DNA from: Glandiceps talaboti
Taxonomy: Eukaryota > Hemichordata > Enteropneusta > Spengelidae
DNA: 64,000 nt
Assembly: GCF_964340395.1 (NCBI RefSeq)
Contig: NC_135562.1
Coordinates: 15,073,796 to 15,137,795 of the forward strand
Direction of reading: 5' to 3'
A model generated the notes under the pieces. The model saw only the letters and a list, made by a program, of their open reading frames with translations. It made no database searches and was not told where the DNA came from. Both the position numbers and the translations under genes were made by a program. Below are positions 26,500-39,262 of the stretch, piece by piece (the first letter of the stretch is position 1; every line of letters starts with the position of its first letter).

Positions 26500-27015
26500 A
26501 TTAACAAATTCTTGGCTTTCTATACGTTTTATAGACTGTTGCAACTTAATTTTAGACTTGAAAGTGGGAATAATTCACATATATCTACTTCTGTATTACC
26601 TACAAAATCAAATAATACATGTTTTGAGGTAGGTAAAAGGAGACCAGAAAAATAGCTACTTGCTAATCAAGTCTGTCTCTTTAGACACTGTACATAAAAT
26701 TTACAAATAAATACATGACAAAGTATAAAGAGGGCAGTGAAAAAACTAAATATCTAAACGTACCCATGTAAAAATTGTGGTCAGAAGTGATCGCATTGTC
26801 AAAAGATTTGTCTCAGCCAGAGACGAAATTCGCAGGGTACCATAGACATTCTTAGCTTTCTATAACTTTATGCAAAGTTGCATCCTAATTTTAGATTTAA
26901 AAAGTGGCTATAATCCTCACATACGTATCCATGTTAAAGTTGTGGTCAGAAGTGATCGCATTATCTAAAGATTTATTTCAGAGACTCAATTCGCCCGATT
27001 TTTATCGCAGGGTAC
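26500..27015. repeat. ~165-bp diverged tandem repeat
   Basis: The block gtggtcagaagtgatcgcat recurs 165 bp apart (26777 and 26942), with cgcagggtacc at the end of each copy. The preceding part (ctt-gctttctata, ttgca-c-taattttaga-tt, gtgg-ataat) recurs at about 26512 and 26850, roughly two units apart. At least two copies and a partial third are present. Confidence 0.75.
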
Positions 27016-30000
27016 CAGAGAGGTTAATTAAGTGAGGATCTCCTCACCGTGACGAATGAAGGTGGGCAGAACAAGGAGCAATCCGTCATGATTACAGATG
27101 TAAACGAGATAGGAATCATTGCAGCGAATCCACATCGAGAGTTAGCAGCCGCAAATTTGCTAGAAAGGAGACGTAAGTCGCCACAGTGTGCCTCAAGACG
27201 AAATCAGATGAAATTTAAACGTAGAACAGGTGCCGCGATGCAGGAAAAAGAGAAAATTAACTAACCGTATTTTAATCAATTTGCGTCAGGAATTTGTATC
27301 AATCTCTGTGTAAATAGATGAGTTTCAGTCATTGTTGATACTTGCGGCTGGATTGTTTCGTGTACCGTTCGACGCTGCCGCTCATCTCAAACCCACAACA
27401 CATAAATCCGTAAAAAAATCAACTTACTAAAGGGCTGAAATTTTCAACAACAAAAAAAATACCGAATACATTGCAGCGAGTTTCGCGCCCCTTCTGATCA
27501 CATTTGTGACCGTTTGACCTCACACTATGCACGAAATACACACTAGTGCCACTTCCATTTTGACTCCCTCTCTTCATTTTTCTTTACTTTCGCCCCACAT
27601 GGCTTCATATCTCTCTTACAGTGACAGATAAGTGATGTCTGATTAAAAATGTTTGTCCGTGATACCTTTACCCAAGGGAGAGAATGTAGGATAATTGAGC
27701 GGGAGAGATGCTCCACAAGGTGTCTTTATCAGGTCTGTGTGTCCCCAGATTTGATCTCACATCAAATGTGTTAAAAATATTCAAATCCGTGTGTAAACAG
27801 GACTAATTTCAATACACGTCAATTTTCCCTGACATCCTGAAATAACATCCATATTTTCAGACCTATTAAACCAATCTTGTTTGATGTTTACCGATGAATT
27901 CGTTTTTTTTTCTCCTTTGGATTTCCAACTATGAGAAGAAAAAAAAGGATAGAAAAAGAGCGCACGTTTCCTAAAACGGGAAACTTCATTTCCATAAAAT
28001 CAGCTGTCCAAGACCGTCTCACAGATCAAGTGAGATCGAATCTAAGAAAGCTGTGATACTTTCGTGAGATCGGGAAACATATACAGTATGCTTCTATGTA
28101 ATTTATGAATCTATTCCCAACTTTTATCATTAATTTTTAATTTTTAAAAATCCTAGTTTGAAATATAATATAAATTAAAAAATTTAACTTCTAATTCAAG
28201 ATAGGATTTTAGTTTCTCTGCCGATTAAGCTGTGTTTTCATTTATAGTATGCAAAGAAAACTCTGTACATAGTATCTTAAAGCTGTTGCAAGTTTCTTTG
28301 ACAAAGTTTTCTTAGGATAAGTTTAACTATAGTAATAAGCAAATGAAATAAACGTGATAAGTCATAATCTATGTAAGTTTAAAGTGAAATTGACAACATC
28401 CGGGTAAAATAGTAGGTTTTAAGATGTAGATTTCATAGTCGAGCAATTACACCATATGATATTCCCCAAGTTTAGGCCATCTCACAGTTATGTTTTAGAA
28501 TGTTGATATACAGACTCATACTTGTGTATAATAAATATCGTGAACTTCCTTGGCTGCCCCTCGATCACAAAACACGCCAACGTACGTATCAGGTCTACCT
28601 CTAAGTGCTAGTTCAAGAAACATCTGTTCTCACACCATAATTATTCTAAAAATATATATATATCTCATTTTATAGTGTGATTTCAGATATTTTAAAAATT
28701 TAAAGTTGAAATTATTCAAGTATAATATTGAGTTCACAGTTGTAAATTAATGTTGAAATATACAGGAAAACGCCCAGAAGTTACCTAGAATAGTTACAGT
28801 ATGAACAATGACTTGTCGAATGTTTGTTTCATTGAAAAGTGTGGATTTCATGCGAAGGTTATGTCAATTTCAAAAAATGAAATGGACGCACTTACACCTC
28901 GACTGATAAGAACGATCGCCTGGTTCAATATTTGTTGTTGTTTGTTCACTTTCTTACCTTGCAAAACTCATCGTAATTTCCGGTTTCAATCCACCAAAAT
29001 CCAAAGGTCCTGGCAAACGAGCGTCCATTGCTTCTGTAGTAGTGATTTCTAACTGTTAGTTATCATCAATAACGGTTATGAAATAAACATGATTTTGAGT
29101 CTTTTTAAGAAAAAAAAAGATACATGTAGCGAACTAATAAAGCAGAAGGAACAATGCACGTTACAAAGGATTCGAATTGTTAGTCGAGTTCTCATTGGCC
29201 AGGCTATTGAGAGTACGTTAGTCCTTTTCACAAGTGGAAGTCAACCACGTTGTGTTCATTTCTCGTCTTCTGAAAAGAACAATACCGATATTGAAAATGG
29301 TACACAATTGACCATCTTTCTACGCCTTTCTCTTAACGGTCTCAACTTTCTAAAGCTACATCGCCTTTTCCAGTGCCGTGTTATCGATCTGCCTGATCAG
29401 AATTTCGACAGCGTTCTTTAGAGTTCAAGTTTAAAAGTATTTAAAAAAGTCTGCGGAGTCTAAATATTACAAGAAAATATACGACATAGGGCTTCCGGTC
29501 TTGATTTCACTACAATGGCTTTTTTTTGGTGTCTCATTCGTCTGGTCATCACCCACGCATCCTGACACACACACACAAACACACACGTACATTCGCCATG
29601 ATTTCATTCCAGAAAGAAACACTGTTGTTAAGTAATTTCTTGATTTTCATGAAATTCAAACCCTGTAATATTTGGCATTATCATTCCGTTTGCGAGTTCT
29701 TTAAAACAAACAAGCGGAACAAGAATTGTGGTGGTTTTTTTTAAAACTCAGCACAAATTTACATCTTGAGCCCACTTTCAGGATAAAACAAGTGTTACGG
29801 TAACTTGTAAAGCAAAACAGATTGTTGATGTCATTCAACACCATTCCACAGAAATTTAAAAAAAAATCTTCACAATTCTCATGAACATGTTGGAAAGAGA
29901 TGGAGAAAAAGAGTTATCGAGAACTTCCCGACGAAAAGATATCATTTCCTAATGTTCTTGCAATACTCCTTATTCGGAAATCGTAAAAAAAATTAGTTTT

Positions 30001-30514
30001 CTTTAATAATACTCTGTCGTTTTTTAAAAGTTTTACATTCGACACGGTAATTGGTTTGTGAACAAGAAAACTTTGAAATCATCCGGTGTATCGACGTTGT
30101 GATTGTGTGTTTTTTTTTACTATGCGATGATTTCCCCGCCAATCCCGACTAGCAATTTATCCATTAGAGGCAAAGAAAGCCTAGTTAGTTAAACAGTCCC
30201 TTCTAACTTTTGCTCTTGAAATTAACACAAAACAGTCATTTCGCGTTGAGCGAAAGACTGCAAACTGCCAAGTCGTGTGTCCCGACTCGTGCCAAAACTG
30301 TTGTCTAGTCGCCTCTGTTCTCGTATTGGTGGAACCGTCAATTGTCGCGTGTACGTCGATTCAGTCCCAGCACTGCGCTAAGCTCAACGCATTCTCCTCG
30401 CCTTTATCCCGACCCAAAAAAACTACGATTGAAAGATTCATCCGCACAGTTTTGTTTTGTCTTCTACCAGTATATCACCAACTGAGACATACGTGAGGGC
30501 TTTTAGGGCTAATT
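27016..30514. other. AT-rich stretch; low-confidence open segment at 27088
   Basis: ATG 27088 opens a 29-codon hydrophilic frame (MITDVNEIGIIAANPHREL...) that reaches a strong donor gtaagtcgc (27172) in phase 1. The segment begins inside sequence duplicated from about 26133, so a repeat-derived origin is likely. Frames at 28801-29052 and 29089-29421 have ATG starts but no other support. I see no gene in the remainder. Confidence 0.35.
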
Positions 30515-30616
30515 ATGGAACAGGCGGAGAGAGCTTTGACACCGTACGATTCTCCTGCTATATTCGTCGTTAAAAAAGTCACCCAGTCACCAGCCTCAAC
30601 ATCTTACACTTCTGAG
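30515..30616 (+). CDS. Candidate first exon or 44-codon small ORF
   Basis: In a GC-richer segment (about 30240-30610), ATG 30515 (context aattATGG) opens a protein-like hydrophilic frame, MEQAERALTPYDSPAIFVVK and onward to ...STSYTSE. It reaches GAG|GTAGCT after 34 codons, phase 0. If not spliced, the frame runs ten more codons to TAA at 30647-30649, giving a 44-residue small ORF. The donor is mediocre, and I recognise no family. It is listed because the amino-acid composition looks like real protein and the phase matches the other candidate first exons. Confidence 0.25.
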
Positions 30617-33600
30617 GTAGCTTCAGAAGAGATTTTTTTATCAAAATAAAAACTCAAATCATGTTAATCTCACAACGTATATCATCACACAACTTCAATT
30701 TTTATTTCAAATTGTTTAAAAATTATCAACCTTAAAATCAAATTTATTTTGATTGATAGAAAAAAAATCTTCCACATCTTAGCCGTTCTTGAACAAAAAT
30801 ACAAAAAAGCGTAGATAGATCATGAGAAGTTAGTCTAAACATTTTGTTAAGAAGAAGACGTGCCTGTGCCTATTTCATTTCTTTTGGTGTCAATTTCTTA
30901 AATATTGCATGCGAAATTAACAGTTTATAACTGTTTTCCACAAGTCTATAATGACGTTATTTGCTGAGAAACTTCTTTATTTTTTTTCGGCTGGAGATTC
31001 GTCACTTGAGTAGGAGTAGTACATATAGTTAGTACGATGCCTTATTGTAGACAGTGATGGAAATGGCGGGAAGCTGTTAGGCAGACCGATCAGACTCCTG
31101 ACCGGGGCAGCCATGTACATTTCACGTGAAATTGACTGCGTTGCCTGTCAATCATATCTCTCTCAAGTATCATTATTATCAGTGTTCTATATTCAAGCAG
31201 TGAGTGTTGTATATTTCCGTGTGTTCATTGTATATTGTTCTAGTGTTTTCTCACTGGTTGACTTGTAGTGTACAGCGCGGAAATGACTGATGTACACTGC
31301 CTTCGTCTCGTCCTACCCTTACAACGTCTCTGGACCAGTACCTTTTACCATTTGCACAATAAACCATACAATATGTTTTTGTTTGGGTCGGTTGTAGCAG
31401 TGTGCGCATGATTTGCAGTGGAGAATTCAAATGTTAGGCAGACACAATAGCAATACTGGGTGAGCAAAAGGGGACGTTCGCTACTTCAGCGAAAAACACA
31501 AAGAACGGCCAGTGTTTTCTCTTCCTCGCAGTTACTGCCCCTCCGATTTGCGTTCGTTTAATTTAGGCCTCCTAATCGTTCCTAAATTACCGGCATATAC
31601 TGCAATATTCGACAATAAAGTCATACTCAAAATGAACACAGACACGGTAATTAGCGTAACCAGCGCTCACCTTTTGTCCCTTTCTGTTTGTTCATTTATA
31701 AGAACCAGCGCGACATCGTGCGCCAATCTCTCGTTTCTCGAAACCAGACTCATACAGCTTACGCATGGTGAAAATTCCCGATTATTTTCAACAGGAAACG
31801 CACTAAACAGAGCCAACACTTCACAAAATAGGTCCAAATTAGCGATTTCATTCTTCAAAATCAATAATGTTCCCGTTTTTCAGACCTAATATCAAAGATC
31901 CAATATTTACACCACTATAGACGCTCATGGAATCTGAAGGAAAAAAAATTGCTGTGCGGACTGTCCGAGGAAGTTTTCCATCAAGGAAGTATCCTTTCAC
32001 TTCTAAGACCGTGTCTTAAATTCGACCTTCGGACGGGATAGAGTACAAAGACTTGTAGACTCTCTTCCCAACAGCTTAGTGCTCATGTCTAGCAAAGAAC
32101 TTCATGAACACCTGGCGGAACCATCATGGTTGGGAAATGTTTGATGTTCAAATCTGTAAGCCTTTTATTACTACACATTCCATTTAAATTGACAAATATC
32201 CACGAATCTAATCACGTTTAAATCTAGGTTTTGATAGGAATGTATCAATTAATACCAATGTTATAGTTTCCAATGAAAACAAATCGGAAAATTGGTAAAA
32301 AGTTACAGATGCGCGGCGAAATTTGGGGTAAGTACATTTTTGGCGGGCAATTTTGGGTTGACGGTAGTAGAGTGGCCAATACTATAAAGTCTAACCTTTA
32401 TGTCCGTTTGTTTGGTGTATTCTACTTTGTACAGCCACAACTATAATCTGAAAATATTTGATAAGTCACTGTATCACAATGATATACAACTTTCGTATTT
32501 TTTTCTGATTGACAACTAGTTTTTTCGTCACAACTTTCAGACCGGGCTATATCTAAAAAAAAACATACAAATTTAAGCTCAACATGCAAAACATTTGCCA
32601 CGGATGGGTGGGCCGGGGTGGGTGGATGGAGGTTAGATGTCGGTTTACTAGAAAGTCAAACTTAAAAACAAATAAACACTACAACTTTTTCATTTAAGTT
32701 CTCATGCCATATTTTTCCTGGTGTTCTTTCCCGCCCAAATTGATACACCAAAAATTGTTTTTATCTTGACATTTTCGGCTTTGTTTTAGATTAATTGTGA
32801 CATAGATTTTTATTCATAGCTTAAAGTAAAAAATATAGTCTAAAATTGACCATATTTACGCACAAAAACCCATAAAAGTGCACATTGAGTATTGTTGCCA
32901 CGTAAGTGGAGCCGAGAAGTGTTGAACATCGCCTGACAGTCATCAGGAGTAGTTTCTATGGCTTCTTGGGTTTTGACACCTGTCATACGAACCATTGTTA
33001 GGATTCCTCTTGCGAAGGCTCGCTATAAACTTTCCTCATTTTATGTCGAATCTAACCAAACTGTTTAATTTTTTATGACATCCACCAAATGTTACTAACC
33101 GATTTATATTTACGGCGCCATTTTTGATCCGATGCCTTGTCAGAAATTGGGATGAATGCATGAGATTTTCTCCTATTAATATCAGTAGATGGTAATACTA
33201 AGCGACAAAGCGAACAAGGTTGAGAGAAAAGTGAATTAAATCTTGTAGCATTTAGTCTACTAAACGTTAGAGGCTGTAAGTGGCATTATTTAGTAACTTT
33301 TGCTATTTTTCACTTTTCTATCAGTCGGCATTTAAACCATGATGATTTACTTCACTGCCTGACAGCTGAGATGTGAGACTGTATATAAATAAAACTATTA
33401 TACTTTTTTGTCTAAAACAGTTAACATCGAGACTTTTACCACAACTTTTCATTTGAAACCTGAAAGTAACATTTTAAAGTATTTATTCTTAGAAAATATC
33501 TATGAAGATATATATCGACATAGTATGCCAAACGCCCGAGCGTTAGACCTCATCTCAAGTAGATCCCTTGAATGTGTTCGGACAGAAAAGTCCAACTGTA

Positions 33601-34489
33601 CAGAAAAACTGAATACCATTGAGAGTATGAATCTGTCTCTAAGGAAAATGCAACTTGAACTTTAGGGTTATCAACTTAAGTATGTTCAGATCATTGAATG
33701 TTGGTCTACTCAAAATACACTGGAATAGTCAGAATGTCGAAGTTATCCTCAAAAATATATCCGTTGGGGAAAATATTTCTTGGAAGAATTTTGCAAGCAG
33801 CTCATCAGTATATTTCAATAAAGACGACTTTTCCAGTTGTGGACATATTTATCAAGTTTTTTTGCGAATGCGAACTGTTTTAAACCAAATATTTTACGCG
33901 AAATATTAAGTTATGGTTATTTGTTCGATTTTTGTCTAAAAGTAAGACGAATCGGTCAAAAAATTGTAGAAATGCGAAAAATTTATTCGCGGGAAACAAA
34001 TAATAGAAATTGTCGTCAGAATTATTTTTACACTATTTCTCCTTTCTTATTCATTCGTTTTATACGATACAATTGTCAAAAGATCAGATTTTTAGTTACC
34101 GAAGATAGTTTAAATTACAAAATAATTACACAAAACAGACAGTTTATCTTTCTCGGTGGGTAATTGTGAATTACTTATCTGTGGATATTCACATGGTCTT
34201 ATCTCTAAATATTTGATACATTTCATGTCATACCGAGACACTCAACCCTTGCCACAGTTTCTATAGATGTATTGTATACTTGACGCATGAATAAGACATG
34301 AATTGGATCAGACATTTTCTTAATGTGGAAAAAATGGTGAAAGTAAAGTTCTGAATTTAGTAAAAATCGACGAAATTAAACAAACATTTGCGAATTTAAG
34401 CCAAAATTTTGATATTTTTTCTTAGATTAGCATTATCTGTATGATTTCAAATCAAAATGAAATCACAATTTGGTAAAACGTTACAAAAT
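30617..34489. other. AT-rich stretch with dispersed-repeat copies
   Basis: No gene is supported. GGCGGGAA motifs are at about 31075 (followed by aggcagaccgatc) and 32342. Segments around 32290-32360 and 32700-32880 share aaaaagttac, ttggcggg and ttttaga-t-aa landmarks with the tandem families. An open frame at 31512-31889 begins with an acceptor-like tttctcttcctcgcag but shows no other gene signal. Confidence 0.45.
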
Positions 34490-34895
34490 GGGGGATTTTT
34501 GGCAAGGAATTTTGGATGTAAATGTAAACGCAATGTATAGATAACATCTGTGGATTAAATGACTGTTTAGTCAAAAATTTTGATACGCTTTCGAAAATTA
34601 TCTTTTTCTCCATAGTTCCAGTCCAAAATAAATCAAATTCTACCAAAAAGTGACAGCAGTATGCGAGATTTTGTACAAAACATTTTGACGGCAATTGAAA
34701 ACGCAATAAATTGATAACATCTGTGGATTAAATGACTGTTCAGTTAAAATTTTGATACGATTTCACAAATTTTTATTTTCTCTATAGTTCCAGTCCAAAA
34801 TAGAATCATATTCTACCAAAAAGTTACAGCCGTATGCGAGATTTTGAACAAAATAATTATTTTGACGGTAAATGAAAACATAATAAGTTGCCCGG
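34490..34895. repeat. 172-bp tandem repeat, two good copies plus a partial
   Basis: The ordered landmarks aaatgactgtt, ttttgatacg-ttt, tctatagttccagtccaaaa, accaaaaagt-acagc-gtatgcgag and ttttgacgg recur with the gttccagtcc landmark at 34615 and 34787. An earlier degenerate copy precedes them (aacatctgtgg at about 34543 and 34719). Confidence 0.85.
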
Positions 34896-36904
34896 CGTTG
34901 TCGTCAGTGCAAGAGATTTAAGAATAAGAATATTTCTTATCTTTTTTAATCAAGCCTTTCTTATGCTTGGTGAAAAAATATACAAATTAATGAAATTACG
35001 ATTTTCTGTCCGTCATCCCGTGAAACGAAGAAAGCTCTTTTTATATCGATAAAGAAATAAAAAATCGACGGGACAAAAAAAAATCGAGGAAAACATGTCG
35101 AAGAAAAACAGGGAAGCGTGTTTATGAAAGTAGACTAGATTTGATTAGTTTTTCAATAACTTATATGTTACAAAGTAAATGATTACAACCATGGCCATAT
35201 TTGTCAAGATAATCGAAAGTTAACCTTAATAGGAAGGTTTACCCAGCTGTGAAGAGCATTCACGTTTACTAATGAAAATTTTCCCTTACATTCCAAACAA
35301 TCGTTGCTGACTTAGTTATGAATTATATCGGCTACGTTTCCTAACAATGGTGGCTAAATTAAAGCATTCTCTGGTATTTAGTCAGGAGAGAGGCGGAAAG
35401 AAAGAGATTACGAAGTAAAAAGGTTCGCTTATTTATTTTCTTAAAACCCCTGTCCTTGATTTAAAAGAAACATTACATTGAAGATTGAATGTATGTTTTG
35501 AAAACAAAATGAAAACTTAATGTACTTGGGGGTTAGGGTGGTTCCGGGATATCAAGCGATGCGATGCAAGTAGTCATGGGAAGGAATCCTATTCTCTACA
35601 TACACTGGGTCTGTTCTTTTTCCCCCGAAACAAAAAACGTTCAAATCAAGTTATGGAACAAAGATCGTAAAATTATGACCTTAGGTGGGCGTAAAGAATA
35701 TACACTGGTTAAGTTAAATATACGACAGTCGTATTTTTAGTGTAACAGAAAACAAAGTAAGTTACAAACTTGTTATCTAAGTCATTTCTTCACTGCTTCG
35801 TATCCGTCGTGCTCCTGAGTTTGTACGGCTACAACAGCAGAAGTCAGTCTAGCTTCAGTTTCTTCCCTGAGTTGTCTGCGATCTCGATCAATAAGGGCAC
35901 ATCGGACGTTTCTCCGCTCAGTAATAGCTGTTAGAAATTGATCTCAGTACGAATGCGAAAACACCATGAAAGGACTCGTATATAGCATGACAGTTTCACT
36001 GCTCATTCAAAAGTGCGAAGTTTCTTTTTTAGATATCTCAAGCAAATAAATTGGTTATAATTGTAGATGTTCGTGCTTCGTAGATTTAACCCCTTGTTGT
36101 GTTCAACAATCGAAGTCATTGTAGTAACGAGATAAAAACCCAAGAAAACTTGTATCAGGCTGTGTAAGACCGCCTTCTCTAGCCAGGAACACCATAATTG
36201 GTTTTATTTTTCTCAAATTCTGACTTTTTTTTCTGAAGATGTCTGTATAAATAAATTCTATGTCTTCATAAATTCTATGTCTTCGCGTAAAAAAGAGTCG
36301 ATCAGTTTCCTGTATTGAAACCTAAAATAGATTAAAAAATATTCATTGGAAGGATATATTCTCGATTTGAACTTTAACATTTGCTATTTGTCTTGAATTT
36401 ACGTTCTTATTAAGAACAACCACAAATTTACTATTCAGAGATGTGATGTTAATTATTAACTTAAGCCGTCCCTTTGGAATCTAAAGATTGTATTTTTTTT
36501 CCTTTTACTCATTAAGGTGGTAATATAGGACACTGCAAATTAAAGGCTTTAGAATTTCACCCAGTGTCTTGCAGTTTACATTTCCCATTTACCACCATTG
36601 CGTTGAATAAAGCACCTAATTAAGCCACGTCAGATCTTCACCCTAACGTCCGGGATTTTTGTGTGTGAAAATCCATCTTTCTCTAGCTATCAATTTGCAA
36701 CACGGTTATTATATTTTATGCAAATTAGACAAACAAATAACATGTGACGAGGTGACAAAAGAGACGGCTATCGTCACTAAGCAATGGCGGGAAACCAGAA
36801 CATTAATGGCGCGATGAAAGCGCGGGTCATAACATCAATAATACCATCTTGCTTCGAACATCTAAATTAAAATAAATTGAGATATCAAACTAAGTACATT
36901 CAGC
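34896..36904. other. AT-rich stretch, no gene seen
   Basis: No coding block is supported. A small direct duplication, ataaattctatgtcttc, is at about 36251 and 36269. ATGGCGGGAAA is at about 36784. Confidence 0.5.
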
Positions 36905-37470
36905 CTTGTTAAGTATAGACGGAGGTAAACACAAATTCCAAACACTTTCTATCGTCTGCTTAAATTCATTCAACCAGTGGAGGGTCTATGGTTCAACATT
37001 TTTACACATTTTGTAAAGCTCGACAATTTTAAGCGAAAATTACAAAACATTTAACAAATTTAGTCGTCAAACTAATCAGTTTAAGTATAGAACAAGATAG
37101 ACACAAATTCCAAACACTTTCTGTCGTCTGCTTAACGTCACCCTTTTTATACATTTTTAAGAGCGACAAATTTGAGGGAAAGTAACAGAACATTTAACAA
37201 TTTTAGTCGTCAAACTAACCATTTTAAGTACAGACCGAGATAAACACAGTGTCCAAACACATTTTAGCGTCTGTTTAAATTTACGCAATCGTTTCACGCT
37301 GTTTTTAAAAAGATCAACAATTTTAAAAGAAAATTACATAAAAAAATTAATCAAATTTAGGCATCAAACTAACTTTAGTCCAAACGTAAACGACTCAAAT
37401 AACATAATTTTCAAAACACTTTTTATCGTCTGCTCAGCACTTGTTCAAATGCCACATCCTTGGAATATAT
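36905..37470. repeat. ~172-bp diverged tandem repeat with TCGTCTGCTTA motif
   Basis: Landmarks ttaagtatag, acacaaattccaaacacttt, tcgtctgctta and tttagtcgtcaaacta recur in order. The acaaattcca landmark is at 36931 and 37103 (172 bp), a shorter degenerate unit is at about 37246, and a fourth ends with tatcgtctgct at about 37426. Four diverged copies in all. Confidence 0.85.
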
Positions 37471-38469
37471 TTTTAAAAGATCAACGATTTTTAGTAAAAA
37501 AAATCGAACTAAAATGATCCACATTACTATGCCCTGGTCTTTTAAAAATAGCCTAAATTTATAACAGAATTTATGTACGTTGTCAATATAAATACTTGCG
37601 GACTCACATATTCTGCAATTCTTCGTCTATGTATGTTATTTCGATACATCATATAATCATTTTTTTTAAAAACACTTAAAAGGTTTAAGTCCCATGTCTT
37701 GACTCTGGTTGGAAGAAGGTCATGTTTGTGGAAATATTCGTTTAAAAAAAAAAACATTTCTCAATTTTTGTGTCTGCATATTAAATATTTAGCAGGGCGA
37801 TGTGGTTTGTGTATCTCCGGATTCGGATAACTCAGAAAGATGAAAGTAAGGTTTGCACAGATTACTTTTTTGTTGACTTTCTTTGTATGGAAATCCTATT
37901 CAAAGAAGAATAATGATAAAGATATGATAGGTTTTACTTGTAAAAGTAAACCAATTTCCCTACTTGATTTTCTTGTTGTGTGTGTGTCAAATACTTGTAT
38001 TACAATTTTTTGTACGAGGTTACATATAATCTGGTCGTCTTGGATATCACTGCGTGGTATTACTGAAGCTGGTATCTGTACATTTTGAATGAGGTTGCTG
38101 GTAAGAAGAAGAAAAAAATCTACGATTTTGAAAGAATGATTTTCTACAGTACACGCGTGAGTTTGGTGTGAATATGTGGTTGATACGTGTTCGCAGTTTA
38201 ACGGAGAGAATTGAAAATCTGATCATTTTGCGACATTTATACAAAGATGTCTATCTTGCTATTATCGTTGTTCTCATTTAGAGCAAATTAATTGGATCTT
38301 TAAGTTGAAATCTTGATAAAAAATAGTGAATACTTTAAATGCTAAAAGAGTCATGTTTTGCGAGTCGTGGACGGGCACTATAATATAGTTGAGATTGATC
38401 TAGTTTATTTTAAGTGTTTCTTCATCGTTCATTCATTTAATTTCAAGACTCGGATTCGTCTGTCATTGC

Positions 38470-38501
<32 letters not shown>

Positions 38502-38998
38502 CTATAATATAATAATAACAATGGTACATTTCAAACTCTTGAATATATTCTGTACAGCTAACTCATATTTTGTACTTTTAGCCATATAATATTTGTCGAT
38601 TACTAAATAAAAAAATACAATTTTATGGCCAGTTAAGTTGTTTTTTCCATTATTTCAACATTCACCGTCATGATTATTTTTGAAAAGGTGTTTTGAAAAT
38701 ATTTAAAATATTACGAAAACTTTGTAGTTTAAATATTAACCATGTTCTCTACTGGATTTATATGTAAAAAAAAAAGTTTCTACTTAATGTTCGTAAGAAA
38801 TGATAAACTACAAAAACGCTCAATTTCTAACTTTTAACATTTATTGAAAATAAAGTTAATTTCTGGAAATCACGTCTGATGCAAAAAAAAAGCACGTGCA
38901 AGAAGAATACAAAAAAATGTTACGATTTCTGTTATTTTTGTTGTATTGTGCTGGGTATATCTAGAAACAAACAGTCAATAAATCAAGCAATCATATAA
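37471..38998. other. AT-rich stretch with (CAA)n
   Basis: Contains about 11 CAA triplets at 38469-38502. ATG 37840 opens an 82-residue frame that starts like a secretion signal, but it has no splice or promoter support. No gene is called. Confidence 0.5.
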
Positions 38999-39145
38999 AC
39001 TAACAAACAAACAAACATACACAAACAACCGACCAAACAAACAAACAAACAAACAAACAAACAAAAAACAACAACCAAACAACCAACCAAACAAACAATA
39101 AGCAAATTAACTAACAAACAAACAAACAAACAAACAAACAGACAG

Positions 39146-39207
<62 letters not shown>

Positions 39208-39216
39208 GGGCGGGCG

Positions 39217-39261
<45 letters not shown>
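38999..39261. repeat. (AAAC)n to (ACAG)n compound array
   Basis: AAAC/AACC copies (38999-39139) convert to ACAG (39139-39260), with GACG/GGCG variants at about 39158-39170 and 39205-39222. The minus-strand frame (CLSV repeats) is a repeat translation. Confidence 0.96.

Positions 39262-39262
<1 letters not shown>

Noticed and set aside
31512-31889. 125-residue frame with an acceptor-like start (tttctcttcctcgcag)
   Set aside because: Ser/Asn/Leu-rich composition typical of random AT-rich DNA, no good donor and no family similarity that I can recognise.
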